The position numbers and the translations under genes are program-made. Below the pieces are notes generated by a model. That model had not been told where the DNA came from, did not search any database, and saw only the letters and a program-made list of their open reading frames with translations. A stretch of 64,000 nucleotides of DNA, from assembly GCA_963665735.1 (NCBI GenBank), contig OY762444.1, forward strand, positions 1,178,001 through 1,242,000, read 5' to 3'. Below, in pieces: positions 49,001 through 57,191 of this stretch. How positions within the stretch are numbered: the stretch's first letter is position 1; each line of letters begins with the position of its first letter. The stretch is from CATOSK01 sp963665735 (GTDB lineage: Bacteria; Chloroflexota; Dehalococcoidia; Lucifugimonadales; UBA3495).

Positions 49001-49340
49001 TGCTCTGCACCAGGGCGTGTTCCCCCTCGTCCAGGGCCAGCCAGTCCCCCAGGTCCTCCTCGCCCACCTCGCCGGGAACCCGTCCCATGACGTGGGAACT
49101 GATCTGGGACTGGGGGAAGTAGGAGTTGAACATCCCGCCCAGCACCTCGGGGCGACCGGTGCGGACGCCGTAGCCGACGACGCCGTTGGCCCCGAACAGT
49201 TCCAGGGAAACCATGTCGTCGGCGGTGCGAAGGCCCCGGAGCAGGTTCTCCATGGGCATCAGGGACCATCCCCCGTCCTGGGGAGGCACTATCTTGAAAA
49301 CGGATACGCCGGGGCGTTCTCCGGCAGCCAGGGTCTTCAT
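46071..49340 (-). CDS. TraG/VirD4-like DNA-transfer ATPase, 1089 aa
   Basis: Two membrane helices near residues 213-260 (TAFVLGSLGMTALANWYFW, MVFDLAAAAAGLGAWRI) are followed by a RecA-like motor: Walker A GKSGVGKST near residue 455, VIDPHADLVRD, Walker B LLVCDEFQSV near residue 728 and MLATQS as sensor. This is the layout of type IV coupling proteins and VirB4/HerA relatives that drive DNA across the envelope. The N-terminal 200 residues and the disordered Pro/Gly/Ser-rich C-terminal 200 are specific to this protein. I see no relaxase or full mating-pair set in the window. Spacing and strand couple it with the gene below. Confidence 0.88.
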   Translation of the reverse strand: MKTLAAGERPGVSVFKIVPPQDGGWSLMPMENLLRGLRTADDMVSLELFGANGVVGYGVRTGRPEVLGGMFNSYFPQSQISSHVMGRVPGEVGEEDLGDWLALDEGEHALVQSIYLERESYLPLRVLDDGLIRQAEMDPLAGLIGVISSNTVNVGAQGGDRLGFRLLIRPAPENWSSRWQDKMQARRDGEDRESRAEAEASANSGISLKTAFVLGSLGMTALANWYFWQSSNIPGLMVFDLAAAAAGLGAWRIRKLLKGERRRPYLDEALIEEKLKSLGFWTELQIVRIYSNPADEGAARISLEQVVDCLRSFDNPAGNSWKAGRAVAYSGSAVAHREYKSNRLVGDNPILGWLAGQDHDVHPFVGGSRVLSWLQESGARRTVLSAREVATVWHPPLGMSEMASMERIASGNLVPFLGDLSSSSEDSGPLVGRSGEREIHIPESSINKHAVILGKSGVGKSTLVKQIIDYKLRRKAAGRDPGAVVVIDPHADLVRDILRMVPPEIAHKVRVLDFGRTDRVPGLNLVDPLLFPDRDRCVDTIINTVKHLWDTWGGRLEDLLKHSLMMVYEFNSHPDTRRDEMLTMLDILMLLQDGETSGSGRNQTTTMSPFQRRVLSRVNDQSLKNWFQMYLGWPRETRAEAVGPVFSRVGAYAANRRSAVIMGQRESTIMFSDILSEGLVLLASTAQGTVGKGPAALMGGTIVSLMESALRDQENLPPSQRARCLLVCDEFQSVTGADWESMFAEGRKYGLSMMLATQSIARLDTQERKLKAGVLGNVGVIIAYQMSAEDAHIISAEMDSDRVSGNMLVNLLPRHCCVRIVSDIMTYPAFTMSTLPPPDVTHGSDDSVEAVLEASREYTMDWDEAWARMEEDAALQSGGKLGSGSAAPAKPDDARGSPDAPAPAAPSPSPVPGSLYDEILSGGGGDHPGPRSPRVDPVPEGDPVGAGATAGWQTAPAASLGEELVGSPPARKGSQRRVSEKSVERSQLAPEVIEYLADPNNRDPALREAIDNRMGEQISRANRRAERRVKGEMAQAAESARAEGVAAGRDEGFAAGLRAARGEMVDEELGEPRESRSLGSLNRTGGGEG

Positions 49341-49453
49341 GGGATTCCTCCGCCGGGGGAAAAGGTAAATCCCGGCCAGGTGAAATATGGTTAGGATGTT
49401 AGACCAACCGGGAGCGGCGGGAATTTACCGGAAGAACCTGGAGGAACGACGTC

Positions 49454-50872
49454 ATGGTGAGAAGTCCCAGCGCGGGATCCCAACAGTTCAGGAATATGCT
49501 GCGGGTGGCCCGGGAGATGGGCTGCCAGCTGCAGCGGGGGATGGAGAACCCGGACCATCTGAACGGCCTGTGTCCCTTCCACGAGTCCCGGAACTTGCAG
49601 GAGGCCAAGACCCTTCGGGTGGACACCGCCAACGCCAGCTTCTGGTGCGTGACCTGCAACGTATCCGGCAACCCCCTCTCGTTCATCGCCCGGGTCTGGG
49701 GGGTGACCTCCCAGGACGCCTACGCCCTGATTGAGGAGGGTCACGAGGTGACGGCGCCGAGGCCCCGGCGGGACCCCGAAGTGTACCGCCGCCGTCCCGA
49801 CCGGCCGCCATCAATCCAGAACACCGCCCTCCTGACCATGGCCGCCCGGTTCTACGGCGAGCGGGTGGAGAGCAGCTATCCCGCCCTCTGCTGCCTGGCC
49901 AAGCTGGGCATCGAGCCCAGGGTCGCCCGGGAACTGGGCTTCGGGTACTGCCCCGGCGAGGGACTCCAGCAGCGGCTGGAGGAATGGGGGGCGGACCCCG
50001 GGGAGATCGAGACGTCGCCCCTATTCCAGGAGGACACCGGGCTGGAGGCGCTGGGGGGATGGATCACCCTGGCGGACACCGACCCCACCGGGGCGGCCAT
50101 GTGGATGACGGGGATAATGCCCGATCCCCCGGGGAATTGGAACCTCCACCGGGGAAGGCCCCGGATGCGGGGATTGCCGGGGCAGCGGCGCAACCTGCTG
50201 AACCTGACCCGGGTCAACCGGGGCGCCCGGCTGGTGGCGGTCACCGACGACCCCCGGCTCTACCTGGCCCTGCGGGCCGATGGACAGCCGGCGGTATTGA
50301 GCGTGGCGGTGAGGAGGCGGGAGAACGCCGAGGCGCTGCCGGGCAGGCTGGCCGACGCGCTGGCGCGCCGGGAACCCGGCTCCCTGGTCATTGCGATGCA
50401 CGACAGCCAGCTGGCACAGGCCCTGGCCGAAGAATCCCGCCGGCGGCGGGAGGAGACGACGGTGTCCATCCGTTCCCAGGCCAGGATGATGCGGGAGCTG
50501 GACCCCCGGGAGCGGAACATAAGGGAGTTCCTGAGGGAGACGGCGGAGGGGCGGAACGGCCGCCGGCGGCAGGACGGGGAGGAGACGGCCGGAACCAACG
50601 GCAGCGGCAACCTGGCGGAGATACCGGCGGTGGAATCAATCCCGGCGGCCGTGGAGGAGGAAACGCCGGCGGCGGAACCCGGACCGGATACCGGAGTTGA
50701 AGAAAAGACCGCGGAAGAAACCGTGGCCGGGAAGAACGCGCCGGCCATGGACCCCGCCGGGGTGACCGCAGCCGTGACCGCGCAGGAGACCGGGTCGGGG
50801 AAAAACGCCCCGGCCGCCGGGGAGGAAATCACTCCCTTGGCAGGAACTCCAGGGGGTCCAGGTCAATCCTGA
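49454..50872 (+). CDS. CHC2 zinc-finger DNA primase-like protein, 472 aa
   Basis: The N-terminus has the CHC2 zinc motif: LCPFHES (Cys40, His43), then FWCVTC (Cys65, Cys68), as in DnaG. The middle (about 120-320) follows the primase core loosely: LGIEPRVARELGFGYCPG, a GGWITLADTDPTGA strand and a TOPRIM-like part LVAVTDDPRLYLALRADGQPAVL. The TOPRIM acidic DxD is not obvious. The C-terminal 150 residues are acidic, Pro/Glu-rich and unstructured. ATG 49454 lies opposite the ATPase gene across a 113-bp divergent promoter region. It would supply primers for this replicon. Confidence 0.8.
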   Translation: MVRSPSAGSQQFRNMLRVAREMGCQLQRGMENPDHLNGLCPFHESRNLQEAKTLRVDTANASFWCVTCNVSGNPLSFIARVWGVTSQDAYALIEEGHEVTAPRPRRDPEVYRRRPDRPPSIQNTALLTMAARFYGERVESSYPALCCLAKLGIEPRVARELGFGYCPGEGLQQRLEEWGADPGEIETSPLFQEDTGLEALGGWITLADTDPTGAAMWMTGIMPDPPGNWNLHRGRPRMRGLPGQRRNLLNLTRVNRGARLVAVTDDPRLYLALRADGQPAVLSVAVRRRENAEALPGRLADALARREPGSLVIAMHDSQLAQALAEESRRRREETTVSIRSQARMMRELDPRERNIREFLRETAEGRNGRRRQDGEETAGTNGSGNLAEIPAVESIPAAVEEETPAAEPGPDTGVEEKTAEETVAGKNAPAMDPAGVTAAVTAQETGSGKNAPAAGEEITPLAGTPGGPGQS

Positions 50873-51194
50873 GTTCCTGGGACTTCAGGAACATGACCAC
50901 CCCGGCGTTGACCATCTCGGAGTAGTTCATGTTCAGTTCCAGCTTGGCCTGCTCCATCGCCTCCCTGACCCGGGGGTCCAGCTTGCAGTTCATGGAAACG
51001 GAGCCGCCCCGCACCTGGGGGCGGGGGCGTCGGCTGCGGGGAACCCGCCTGAGGTCGTACCCCATGGCCAAAGCCTGTTCCCGCACCCGTTCCACCTCGG
51101 GGGCAGCGCCGTCGGCATCGGGTTGGGGCTGGGGATCAGGAGCGGAGGAGCGTTGCTCCCGGGACCGGATGGCCGGAGGCGTTTTCTGAGTCAT
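50829..51194 (-). CDS. Ribbon-helix-helix partition partner, 121 aa
   Basis: The C-terminal 55 residues (GSVSMNCKLDPRVREAMEQAKLELNMNYSEMVNAGVVMFL) have the strand-helix-helix of RHH DNA-binding proteins. The N-terminal 65 residues are charged and probably flexible. It overlaps the 3' end of parA (51136), forming a ParA/RHH pair as in type Ib partition systems, where the RHH protein binds the centromere and represses the operon. Its 3' end also overlaps the primase gene end by 44 bases on the other strand. Confidence 0.78.
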   Translation of the reverse strand: MTQKTPPAIRSREQRSSAPDPQPQPDADGAAPEVERVREQALAMGYDLRRVPRSRRPRPQVRGGSVSMNCKLDPRVREAMEQAKLELNMNYSEMVNAGVVMFLKSQELRIDLDPLEFLPRE

Positions 51195-51855
51195 GTTCGG
51201 AACTCCCGTTGAGATTGCCGGCTTCCAGCCGGGAAAGAACCCAGTCCCACAGGGCGTTGATCTCGCCGGCGGCCCGGGACCGGGGCTGGGCCTCGCAGAC
51301 TCCCAGGCCGGAGCGCAGGGCGTCCAGGTGTCCCACCCGGCTGCGAATCCAGACCGGGCAGACCTCCACCTCCAGGGACGCCAGCTCCCCGGCCAGGGCC
51401 TCCCGCCGTCTGCGGAAGTGGGAGACGTTGTTGGGCAGGAACACCGGAGGCGAGGACAGCAGCGAGACGGCCTCCGAGAGGTTGGCCGCCGCCATCAGGT
51501 CGGATACCCCGGAACCCACCGGGGAGAGCACCAGGTCCATCTCCGAGAGGACACGGAGCAGGGCCATGCTGTCGGCGCCGGGCAGGTCGCAGACCAGGAA
51601 CCGCTCCGGGTTCTCCAACTTCATCCCGGCCAGCCGGGCAGCATCGGAAACGGCGACCCGGGCCCGCTCGACGGGCCAGCCCTCCCGGTCGGGGTCGCTG
51701 CGCCGCAGGTCGGCAATGCCCATTGATCCCTCCTGGGGGTCGAAGTCCAGCAGAACAACCTCCCGTCCCTGGGCGAAGGCCCGCTCGGACAGGTTGAAGG
51801 AGATGGTCGTCTTGCCAGTACCGCCCTTCATGGAACACAAGGCAATGGCCGGCAT
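51136..51855 (-). CDS. parA: ParA partition ATPase, 239 aa
   Basis: Start at ATG 51855, six bases after GGGAGG; the open frame further upstream lacks homology. MPAIALCSMKGGTGKTT holds the deviant Walker A (GGTGKTT, residues 11-17), LLDFDPQEGS Walker A' and VCDLPGADSM Walker B. This is the short ParA of type Ib plasmids (no N-terminal HTH). It moves plasmid copies along the nucleoid. Confidence 0.9.
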   Translation of the reverse strand: MPAIALCSMKGGTGKTTISFNLSERAFAQGREVVLLDFDPQEGSMGIADLRRSDPDREGWPVERARVAVSDAARLAGMKLENPERFLVCDLPGADSMALLRVLSEMDLVLSPVGSGVSDLMAAANLSEAVSLLSSPPVFLPNNVSHFRRRREALAGELASLEVEVCPVWIRSRVGHLDALRSGLGVCEAQPRSRAAGEINALWDWVLSRLEAGNLNGSSEHDSENASGHPVPGATLLRS

Positions 51856-52019
51856 AAGCAGCCTCCCGGAGGAATATCCCAGGGGTCCCCCTGAATCCGG
51901 GTTCCCATGTTCTCGGAACATCGGATATTTCAGGTCTCCCATACCTGGAAACCTGGGAACATGGCAATACTAGCACACGGCAATACGGACATACAACAGG
52001 AAAAGGAGCAAAATACGAC
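51856..52019. promoter_or_regulatory. Candidate partition site and divergent promoters
   Basis: Between parA (minus) and ssb (plus) lie several inverted repeats: TGTTC-tcg-GAACA (51908-51920), CAGGT-ctcccat-ACCTG (51931-51947) and CCATGTTC (51905-51912) opposite GAACATGG (51957-51964). GGCAATAC also occurs twice (51963 and 51979). Such arrays are usual binding sites for RHH partition proteins. Confidence 0.5.
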
Positions 52020-52487
52020 ATGAACGGAATCCATTCCCAGTTCTTCGGCAACCTGACCCGGGACCCCGAGGAGCTCCGCTACGCGGCCAACACCGGCAAC
52101 GCCTACCTCCACGTGACGGTGGCGGTGAACGACTACCGGGGGCCGGACCAGGACCAGGACACCTACTTCGTGAGGACGACCCTCTTCGGGCCCAACGCGG
52201 AGCGCGCCATGAACCGCTGCCGCAAGGGGACCCGGGTCTTCGTCCAGGGCAAGTACCGGTTCCGGGAGTACCAGCGCAACGACGGGAGCAAGGGCTACTC
52301 CCACGAGCTGACCGCCCGGGAGTTCGAGATCGTCAGCCAGCCCGCCGGGAACGGCCAGGCCCCCGCCGTACCGGAACCCGAGGAGGAACCCGAGTCCGAC
52401 GCCCCGGTGATGGAACCCGAGGACCTGGAGGACCCCGTCGCCGTCCAGGCCGCCGAGGAGGGCGTCCCCTTCGGCGACCAGGGCTAA
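52020..52487 (+). CDS. ssb: Single-stranded DNA-binding protein, 155 aa
   Basis: Standard SSB: NGIHSQFFGNLTRDPEELRY, VTVAVNDYRGPDQ, YFVRTTLFGPNAERA, KGTRVFVQGKYRFREY and FEIVSQ make the OB fold. An acidic Pro/Glu tail ends in a tip with GVPFGDQG, slightly changed from the usual DDDIPF. Plasmid SSBs assist replication and entry of transferred DNA. ATG 52020 follows AGGAAAAGGAGCAAAATACGAC. Confidence 0.95.
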   Translation: MNGIHSQFFGNLTRDPEELRYAANTGNAYLHVTVAVNDYRGPDQDQDTYFVRTTLFGPNAERAMNRCRKGTRVFVQGKYRFREYQRNDGSKGYSHELTAREFEIVSQPAGNGQAPAVPEPEEEPESDAPVMEPEDLEDPVAVQAAEEGVPFGDQG

Positions 52488-52572
52488 CAACCGCCGGAAA
52501 CCAAGCCGGGGAGGGAAAACGGGAGGGAGAACCGTTCCCTCCCCGGCCAACCGACAGGGAGGAGAGAAGGAG

Positions 52573-54006
52573 ATGACCCAGGAAGCAACCAACGGCGCCG
52601 CCCGGTTCGAGGTGAACACCGAGGGGATGCGCCAGCTGCACCGGAACCGGGAACCCTACCAGCTGGTCAAGGAACTGGTGCAGAACGTATTCGACGAGGA
52701 GGTCACCGTCTGCCGGGTGGAGATAATCCCCGAAATAGAGGGAACCCGGGTGACGGTGGAGGACGACGGCCCGGGGTTCCGCGACGTGCGGGACGCCTAC
52801 ACCCTGATGGGAGATACCCCCAAGCGGCTGGACCCGGAACGCCGGGGCCGGTTCAACATGGGGGAGAAGGAGATCATATCCGTGGCAGTGTCCGCCGAGG
52901 TGAAGACCGCCGGCCACACCGTGGAATTCCCCGCCGAGGGCGGCCGCAGGGTGGCAGCCAACCGGCGGAAAAGGGGAACCCGGGTGAGCCTGCTGATGCC
53001 CTGGGACCGGGAGAAGTCGGCGGAACTGGCGGAGCGGCTGACCCACTTCCGGCCGCCGGAGGGCATAGCCATGACCGTGAACGGCGTCCCGGTAAGCCGC
53101 GCCCCCGAACTCCGGGTCCACCAGGCCGTCTTGGAGACGGTCATCCAGGACGCGCCGGGGGAGCCCATGCGCCCCACCCGCCGCAAGACGGCGATGCACG
53201 TGCTGGCGCCCAACCGGGACGGGCAGGCCTGGATCCTGGAGATGGGCATCCCCATCCAGCCGGTGGACATGATCTACTCGGTGGACGTGATGCAGAAGGT
53301 CCCCATGCCCCCCAACCGGGACACGGTGTCCGAGAACTACCTGAAGCGCATCTACGCCGAGACCCTGAACGCCATGAACGATGAGATGCCCGACCGGGAA
53401 TTCTCCGAGCAGTGGGTCCGCTCCGGGATGGAACACCGGGCGATAGAAAAGGAATCGGTGGAAAGGGTCATTCAGAAGAGGTACGGGGACAGGGTGGTGA
53501 GCTGGTCCAGCAATCCCGACTCCAACATGAGGGCCATCGACGCCGGCTACGAGGTCATCCACCCCCGGAGCGCCAGCCGGGAGGAGATGAAGAACATGAG
53601 GGACCTGGGCGGGCTGCAATCCGCCAACCAGCTCTTTCCCCGCCAGCCGTCGACCGAACTGGACCTGACCCCCATACCCTTGCACACGCTGGAAACCGAC
53701 TTCATCAGGTGGGTGCAGGAGACGGCGGCCCTGGCCGGCAAGAAGGTCACCACCCGGTTCGTCAACGACCCCCGGACCGACGTGGCGGCCTGCTGCACCA
53801 TGAACACGCAAAACCCGGAGATGCTGCTCAACCGCTATCATCTGGACGACGAGTTCCTGCGGGGACGGGGCGCCAGGCAGCTGGAGCTGGTGATCCACGA
53901 ACTGGGACACGCCGACAGCGACGGGCGCATGAGCCACGGGCCGGAGTGGGGCGAGGGCTGCTGCCGGGTCGCCGGCCTGATCGCCGCCGGTCTGAACCGG
54001 AAATAG
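52573..54006 (+). CDS. GHKL-type ATPase fused to HExxH metallopeptidase, 477 aa
   Basis: Residues about 18-180 carry the Bergerat ATP fold: YQLVKELVQNVFDE (Glu34, Asn38), VTVEDDGPGF (residues 64-69) and GRFNMGEKEI, as in MutL, Hsp90, MORC and the ATPase of defence systems. Near the C-terminus VIHELGHADSDGRMSH gives a zincin HExxH (His442, Glu443, His446) with His455 as candidate third ligand. The ATPase and the peptidase domain are joined by a ~220-residue helical part. I do not know a described family with exactly this order. It sits between ssb and a helicase operon. Confidence 0.85.
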   Translation: MTQEATNGAARFEVNTEGMRQLHRNREPYQLVKELVQNVFDEEVTVCRVEIIPEIEGTRVTVEDDGPGFRDVRDAYTLMGDTPKRLDPERRGRFNMGEKEIISVAVSAEVKTAGHTVEFPAEGGRRVAANRRKRGTRVSLLMPWDREKSAELAERLTHFRPPEGIAMTVNGVPVSRAPELRVHQAVLETVIQDAPGEPMRPTRRKTAMHVLAPNRDGQAWILEMGIPIQPVDMIYSVDVMQKVPMPPNRDTVSENYLKRIYAETLNAMNDEMPDREFSEQWVRSGMEHRAIEKESVERVIQKRYGDRVVSWSSNPDSNMRAIDAGYEVIHPRSASREEMKNMRDLGGLQSANQLFPRQPSTELDLTPIPLHTLETDFIRWVQETAALAGKKVTTRFVNDPRTDVAACCTMNTQNPEMLLNRYHLDDEFLRGRGARQLELVIHELGHADSDGRMSHGPEWGEGCCRVAGLIAAGLNRK

Positions 54007-54043
54007 GCGCCGGTTACTGGAAAATCCCGTAAAAGGCTAGGCA

Positions 54044-54059
54044 ACATACGGTAATATGT
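54044..54059. promoter_or_regulatory. ACATA-cggtaa-TATGT palindrome
   Basis: A 16-bp inverted repeat containing TAATAT, just upstream of the helicase operon. It may be an operator overlapping the -10 region. The following gene has an HTH and could bind it. Confidence 0.4.
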
Positions 54060-54102
54060 GGTAAAGAAAGAACCGACCGATACAGCGCGGGAGGTTCCAC
54101 CC

Positions 54103-55080
54103 ATGCTTCCACCAATGGACCGCAACGTCCAGATGCAACTGTTCGAGGCCAACCGGGACGCGGAGCTGACCCTGTCCCAATCCATGGCGGCCGAGGCCAA
54201 CCGGATGGCCCGCATCCTGGCGCCGAGAGAGCTGCCCGACTTCTACTTCACCGAGGCCGGGAACGAGATCGGCGTGTCATCCAAGACCGTCCGGGACTGG
54301 AAGCTGAACGCATACCCCATCCCCCAGGGGGGACGCGAGGAGACGATACTCTACCGGACCAACATACTGATCCGGGTGTACCTGAGGCTGAAGAACGCCC
54401 CCGAGGGCGAGACCTACCTGCAGGCGATGCTGCGCCTCCAGGCCCGCATCGGGGAACTCCTGGACCTGGGATTCACCCGGAACCAGATCGCCCAGCAGCT
54501 GCTGATGTCCTTCCGCACCCTGAAGGACCTGATCGAGCGGGATCACCTCCGGGAGACCGAGGCGAACCGGAAGACGACCCACTGTCCCTGGAGCCTGCTG
54601 GCCCGGTTGAGCCGGGCCGAGGAGGAAATCGATGAGCGGGTGCGGCAGCAGCCCGAGATGCAGGACCGGCGGATCCTCCACGAGGGACTGGACTTCAACA
54701 ATCCGGCGGACGAACTGGAACTGCCGCCCCCGGGGGCCAGCATCAAGATCGGCGACGACTGCGGGAAGTGCGGCGCCGGCTGGCCCAACCTCCGGGAGGA
54801 CGGCGAGGACGCCTGGAACCGCCCGGTGATGGTCTGCATGATCTGCGGGTCCGAGAACGCCCTGGACACCGACCCCGGGGAGCCGGAGGAAGCGGACTTC
54901 GCCCCGCCGCCGGAGGAGGAGTTCATCGAACGGTACGCCTGCTGCCGCGAGTGCAGGGCCTACTGGAACCACATGAAGAAGGACCGGACCGACCGTTGGA
55001 ACAACACGGTTTACATCTGCCTCCGCTGCACCGCCGTCAACCGGGTGAGTCCCAAGCGGACGCCGGCCCGAAATCTCTAG
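54103..55080 (+). CDS. HTH plus double zinc-ribbon protein, 325 aa
   Basis: ATG 54103 follows GGGAGG with five bases between; GTG 54058 upstream is less likely. An N-terminal MerR-like or homeodomain-type segment (FTEAGNEIGVSSKTVRDWKLNAYPIPQGG) is followed by a helical region with FTRNQIAQQLLMSFRTLKDLIE, another HTH. Two zinc-ribbon pairs end the protein: CGKCGAGWPN ... CMICG and CCRECRAYWN ... ICLRC. It looks like a DNA-binding regulator or a helicase loader. It is the first gene of the operon with the UvrD-like helicase. Confidence 0.7.
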   Translation: MLPPMDRNVQMQLFEANRDAELTLSQSMAAEANRMARILAPRELPDFYFTEAGNEIGVSSKTVRDWKLNAYPIPQGGREETILYRTNILIRVYLRLKNAPEGETYLQAMLRLQARIGELLDLGFTRNQIAQQLLMSFRTLKDLIERDHLRETEANRKTTHCPWSLLARLSRAEEEIDERVRQQPEMQDRRILHEGLDFNNPADELELPPPGASIKIGDDCGKCGAGWPNLREDGEDAWNRPVMVCMICGSENALDTDPGEPEEADFAPPPEEEFIERYACCRECRAYWNHMKKDRTDRWNNTVYICLRCTAVNRVSPKRTPARNL

Positions 55081-55096
55081 GGGAGGGGAAGAAGGC

Positions 55097-57181
55097 ATGA
55101 CCACGACCAGGACCCGGGAGACACCCCTGGACCCCCTCCAGCGAGCCGCCGCCGAGGCCGGCGAGGGACCGCTGCTGGTCATCGGGGGACCGGGAACCGG
55201 CAAGACCCACACCCTGGTGGCCCGGGTGGGAAGGCTGCTCCGGGGCGGCGCGTCCCCCCACACCATCACCTGCGTCACCTTCAGCGGCCGGGGGGCCGAG
55301 ATGCTGCGCCAGCAGCTGGAGACCACCCCCGAGACGGCCGCCGCGGCCTCCACCATCTTCGTGGGCACCATCCACAACTACGCCTCCTTCTACCTGCGCC
55401 GGGCCGGATACTCCGTGGTGGGAATATCCCCCCACTTCACCATCTGGGACCGGGAGCAGGTGGAGGAGATCATCCGGGAGAACCTGGAACGGGAGGCCGG
55501 GCCCGACGGTGTAATGCCGGCCCGGGAGGTCTCCCGCATCCTGGACTGGCACGAGAAGAACCAGAAGCGGGCCGAGGTGGAGCGGGTCAACGCCGAGGAC
55601 CCCTCCTGGCACCGGGTCATCGAGATCTACAACGACGAGAAGCGGCGGAACAACACCCTGGGGCTGGAGGACATCATCCCCCTGGCCGTGACGGCCATGG
55701 AGCTGGAACCCGAGGCCCGCCACCTGTGGAACCGGACCCGCACCCGTCACCTGATGGTGGACGAGTTCCAGGACATCACCCCCCGCCAGTACCGGCTGGT
55801 GGAGCTGATGACCGGTCCCACCCAGTCGATAACCGCCCTGGCGGACCCCAACCAGAGCATCAACCGGTGGTCGGGCGCCGACCCCGCCCTGCTGGAGCAG
55901 TTCCGGATGGACCACGGACGGCGATTGAACACCCGGCTGCTGCGGGTGAACCACCGGGGGACCGAGTCCCTCTCCCGGACGGCATCGCTGATGACCCAAT
56001 CACCCCAAATGGACGGGCTGAGCAACGACTTCCAGAACGCGGTACGCCCCGAGGGGCCGGCCCCCACCCTGAACCGCTACCTGGGCCGGGCCGGGGAGAT
56101 GGACCAGCACGTGGTGGAATGGGCCGAGCGGCTGATGCGGGAGGGATACGCCTGGGAGGACATGGCCCTCATCTACCGCACACGCCGCACCGCCTCCCGG
56201 ATCGTGGGCAAGCTCACCGCCCGGAACGTCCCCTACACCGTGCTGGGCAACGCCACCACCGACAGGGACAGCAATGCCCGCTGCATCATGGCCCTCGTAT
56301 CCCTGGCCCTCAACCCCTCGGACCTGAAGGCCTTCACCACCGCCGCCGGCATCGTCAAGACGGGCCGGCCCCGGCAGATGAACCGGGAACTGACCCGGGC
56401 CATCCAGCGGGACGCCCTGAGGGACGGCCTGGACATGGTGCAGGCCGCCGGGAACTACCTGAGGAAGCTGACCGCCAACGCTCCCGACCGTCGGACCATC
56501 ACCCAGGTCATCCACGCCTGGCAGGAGATCCGGGAGATGCTCCACGACCCCGTGACGGAACTCTACGACCTCTGCCGCCGGGCCAACACCCTGCTGCTGG
56601 AGGCCCGGATGTCCGGCGCCGGCAGCGTCAACCAGGACCCCGAGACCTACCGGCTGATGAGCCTGGCCCAGACCACTCCCCGGATGGGGCAGGAGACCCT
56701 CCACGAGTTCGTCGCCCGGTTCCTGGAGATGATGGCCTCGGCCCTGGAGCCGGACCACCAGTCCTCGGAGAACGGCGACCCCTTCGCCCACAACCGGGGA
56801 ATCACCTTCGCCACCATCCACCAGTCCAAGGGGATGCAGTGGAAGGTGGTGTGGGTCATGGACGCGGACGACGACAATATGCCCCTGACCCGCTCCGAGG
56901 AGGACCCGGAACGGGTACGGGAGGAGAGCCGCATCTTCTACGTGGCCGCCACCAGGGCCACCCACCAGGTCCACTTCTGCTACGCCACCGCCGACCGGAA
57001 GAACAACGAGGTGCGGCCTTCCCGTTTCCTGGAATCCCTGGATGAGATACTGGAATACCGGACCTACGCGCCGGGACCGGAAACCACCCTGCCCGGGGCC
57101 GGGTTCGAAGAGTCCGGCCAGAGGGAGACCCCGGACGACCGGGAGCCTGACCCGGAACCCGAGTGGGAACCGGAGACCTGA
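55097..57181 (+). CDS. UvrD/PcrA-like SF1 helicase, 694 aa
   Basis: All SF1A motifs are visible: LQRAAAEAGEG (Q motif region), GGPGTGKT (residues 30-37), VDEFQDITPRQY near residue 220, ALADPNQSINRW, LRVNHRGTESL, IHQSKGMQWKVVWV and RIFYVAATRAT. The protein is near normal size. SF1A helicases unwind 3' to 5'; on plasmids they serve rolling-circle or theta replication. It ends with an acidic tail and is linked to the nuclease gene downstream. Confidence 0.93.
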   Translation: MTTTRTRETPLDPLQRAAAEAGEGPLLVIGGPGTGKTHTLVARVGRLLRGGASPHTITCVTFSGRGAEMLRQQLETTPETAAAASTIFVGTIHNYASFYLRRAGYSVVGISPHFTIWDREQVEEIIRENLEREAGPDGVMPAREVSRILDWHEKNQKRAEVERVNAEDPSWHRVIEIYNDEKRRNNTLGLEDIIPLAVTAMELEPEARHLWNRTRTRHLMVDEFQDITPRQYRLVELMTGPTQSITALADPNQSINRWSGADPALLEQFRMDHGRRLNTRLLRVNHRGTESLSRTASLMTQSPQMDGLSNDFQNAVRPEGPAPTLNRYLGRAGEMDQHVVEWAERLMREGYAWEDMALIYRTRRTASRIVGKLTARNVPYTVLGNATTDRDSNARCIMALVSLALNPSDLKAFTTAAGIVKTGRPRQMNRELTRAIQRDALRDGLDMVQAAGNYLRKLTANAPDRRTITQVIHAWQEIREMLHDPVTELYDLCRRANTLLLEARMSGAGSVNQDPETYRLMSLAQTTPRMGQETLHEFVARFLEMMASALEPDHQSSENGDPFAHNRGITFATIHQSKGMQWKVVWVMDADDDNMPLTRSEEDPERVREESRIFYVAATRATHQVHFCYATADRKNNEVRPSRFLESLDEILEYRTYAPGPETTLPGAGFEESGQRETPDDREPDPEPEWEPET

Positions 57182-57191
57182 GGGAAGAGGA

